7,288 nucleotides of DNA from Flavobacteriales bacterium (GTDB taxonomy: Bacteria > Bacteroidota > Bacteroidia > Flavobacteriales > UA16): the NCBI GenBank assembly GCA_002683735.1, contig NYTZ01000093.1:4423-11710 (forward strand), read 5' to 3'. The notes below the pieces were generated by a model. That model was not told the DNA's origin. It searched no databases and saw nothing but the letters and a program-made list of their open reading frames with translations. Both the position numbers and the translations under genes were made by a program. How positions within the stretch are numbered: the stretch's first letter is position 1; every line of letters starts with the position of its first letter. Shown in pieces: positions 5,918 through 7,288 of this stretch.

Positions 5918-7288
5918 TCAGATCACTTTGAGTTTCATGGTGGGCAACGCGCGCTCCGTGCCATCGGGCATGGAGACGACGATGTCCTCGATGTAAACAA
6001 CGGAACCCCGTCCCACGGAACGGAAGAGCTCTTTCATGTTGGAGGTCACCATGTTGGAATTGCTGCTCTGCTCGACGAAGGTGCCGCCTTTGGTAACGGT
6101 CACGTTGAAGCGCTTCACCCGCACTTCCACGTCGAAGTCGAAATTCTCCATGAGGGCACCCACGGACGGAGCATTCTCGAGGAGGACTTTCGTGATGGTC
6201 TTATCGGACGGCTTTTTTCCGGCGAAGCGGGGGGAGGGATCTGGAATTCGCTTCACACGAAATTCGCGACCGGGCAGGCTCTTCTTGCTGCCGTCGGGCA
6301 ACGTTGCCGTCACCACGATTTCAGCTTCTCCACCGGCACCGGGCTCCACAATGAAGGTCTCGCCATCGGGCTTGATCCTGTGTCCTCCTGTGATGCGGAC
6401 GTCGAGCTTGTCGCTGCTTACACCTGGCACGGAGATCTCCACGGGGTTGGGTACACCGCGGTAGAACACGTTCATCTTGGTCGGGCTCACCACGAGGGCG
6501 GGCTCGGCCACGGTGAATTCCGGCGTATAGAAGGGGTAGTCCCCCACGTTGCCGTCCGGTCCCTGGAAGCGGATGAGGCCTTTGTAGTTCTTCTCTCCCA
6601 GCTGCATGCCCTTCGTGGAGATACGCAGTTTGCCGAGTCCTCCTTCGATGGACAGCGGATCCTTTCCATCATAGGCGAGGAGGGTGGAGTCCCGTCCGTC
6701 GAAGGCGCGGTCGTCCACGAAAATATCCGGGCTGTTGGTGGCGTCGAAAGCAGCCAGAAGCACGTCCGCACGGAAGCTGTCACCGCGAAGGATGTAGTTG
6801 CTCTCCGGCACGACGAGCGGCATCAGGTTGGTGAACTTGTAGCTCTTGCCCTCGATGCCGGAGATCAGCTCGGTCATAATGTTGGACTTGGCGTTTTCCA
6901 CGTCAATCTGCAGCTTGGACAGAATTGGAATCACGGCTGCAATCGGCACATCGAAGAAGTTGGCCGCTTCCCAGAGCACCTCTTTGTCGTTCTCCATCTC
7001 GTCCGGGTAGACGAAGGTCTGCTCGAGAGAGGCCTTGAGGCCGGGAGAGACCTTGAACTCATTGCCAACGAAATCGGTGAAGGAGACTTCTTTGAGTTCA
7101 TCACGGAAAACCTCCAGTTTCTGCTTGAGGTCACGGGCCGTAAAGTCACCGTCCTTCGGGCTTCCGGGCTCTGAACCCACGAGGTACGCGGTGATTTCTT
7201 GGTACTCGTCCTTCTTTTCGAGGAACTGGATGCCCATCGCCGTGTCCCGGCGCATGCGCGAATCCATTGCAATATACTTGGAAAGGTC
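5918..7288 (-). CDS. gldM: Type IX secretion / gliding motility protein GldM (PorM), N-terminus outside window
   Basis: GldM and GldL form the proton-driven motor of T9SS and gliding. GldM anchors by one N-terminal helix in the inner membrane and reaches across the periplasm to the GldK/GldN ring. The frame is open to the window edge, giving 456 visible residues; full-length members are about 510-520 aa. The missing part should hold the membrane helix. An internal ATG at 7265-7267 is therefore unlikely to be the start. Visible residues about 1-150 are mostly helical (domain D1), including FDVPIAAVIPILSKLQ. Domain D2 follows (about 155-260, with LMPLVVPESNYILRGDSF). D3 (about 265-345) contains FYRGVPNPVEISVPGV, and D4 (about 346-456) starts with RIPDPSPRFAGKK and ends in LPTMKLKVI. 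These match the four-domain order known for the family. gldN starts one base after the TGA. gldK and gldL are expected upstream, to the right of the window, by analogy with other Bacteroidota. Confidence 0.95.
   Translation of the reverse strand, partial: DLSKYIAMDSRMRRDTAMGIQFLEKKDEYQEITAYLVGSEPGSPKDGDFTARDLKQKLEVFRDELKEVSFTDFVGNEFKVSPGLKASLEQTFVYPDEMENDKEVLWEAANFFDVPIAAVIPILSKLQIDVENAKSNIMTELISGIEGKSYKFTNLMPLVVPESNYILRGDSFRADVLLAAFDATNSPDIFVDDRAFDGRDSTLLAYDGKDPLSIEGGLGKLRISTKGMQLGEKNYKGLIRFQGPDGNVGDYPFYTPEFTVAEPALVVSPTKMNVFYRGVPNPVEISVPGVSSDKLDVRITGGHRIKPDGETFIVEPGAGGEAEIVVTATLPDGSKKSLPGREFRVKRIPDPSPRFAGKKPSDKTITKVLLENAPSVGALMENFDFDVEVRVKRFNVTVTKGGTFVEQSSNSNMVTSNMKELFRSVGRGSVVYIEDIVVSMPDGTERALPTMKLKVI

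Noticed and set aside
5326..5931. 201-codon plus-strand open frame opposite gldN
   Set aside because: It is the complement of a well-supported gldN frame, with no family resemblance of its own.
6380..7174. 264-codon plus-strand open frame opposite gldM
   Set aside because: It lies wholly antisense to a clear gldM frame, its translation shows no recognisable domain, and long antisense frames are common opposite GC-rich genes.

Overview
The window is chromosomal DNA of a member of the Bacteroidota, probably Flavobacteriales-like, with a GC content that looks high for that group (estimated by eye at about 60%). The assignment rests on the type IX secretion / gliding genes gldM and gldN, on a secreted protein with a type A T9SS C-terminal sorting domain, and on start codons without clear Shine-Dalgarno sequences. 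The last trait is usual in Bacteroidota. All frames are clean and I see no mobile element, CRISPR array, tRNA or rRNA.

Layout. Left part, plus strand: a large secreted T9SS cargo protein (5' end outside the window) overlaps by one base the start of an RluA-family 23S rRNA pseudouridine synthase with an S4 domain. A 74-base gap holding two small perfect hairpins separates this pair from a convergent gene on the minus strand. Right part, minus strand, read from right to left: gldM (N-terminus outside the window) and gldN, one base apart. A strong intrinsic terminator follows, and then a two-ATPase ABC-F protein whose ATG lies only 17 bases past the terminator T-tract. The five genes fill almost the whole window, and no gene-free stretch exceeds 75 bases.

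How they work together. GldM is the periplasm-spanning part of the GldL/GldM proton-driven motor. GldN is part of the GldK/GldN periplasmic ring that the motor contacts. The cargo protein at the left end carries the kind of C-terminal signal this machine recognises. The two remaining genes both act on the ribosome in known families: rRNA pseudouridylation (RluA family) and ATP-dependent action on translating ribosomes (ABC-F). Their position between T9SS genes looks like ordinary chromosomal neighbourhood, not a dedicated system.

I found no convincing novel system. The points most worth a second look are the terminator set directly in front of the ABC-F start, the one-base overlap coupling a surface-protein gene to an rRNA-modification gene, and the unrecognised middle of the cargo protein.
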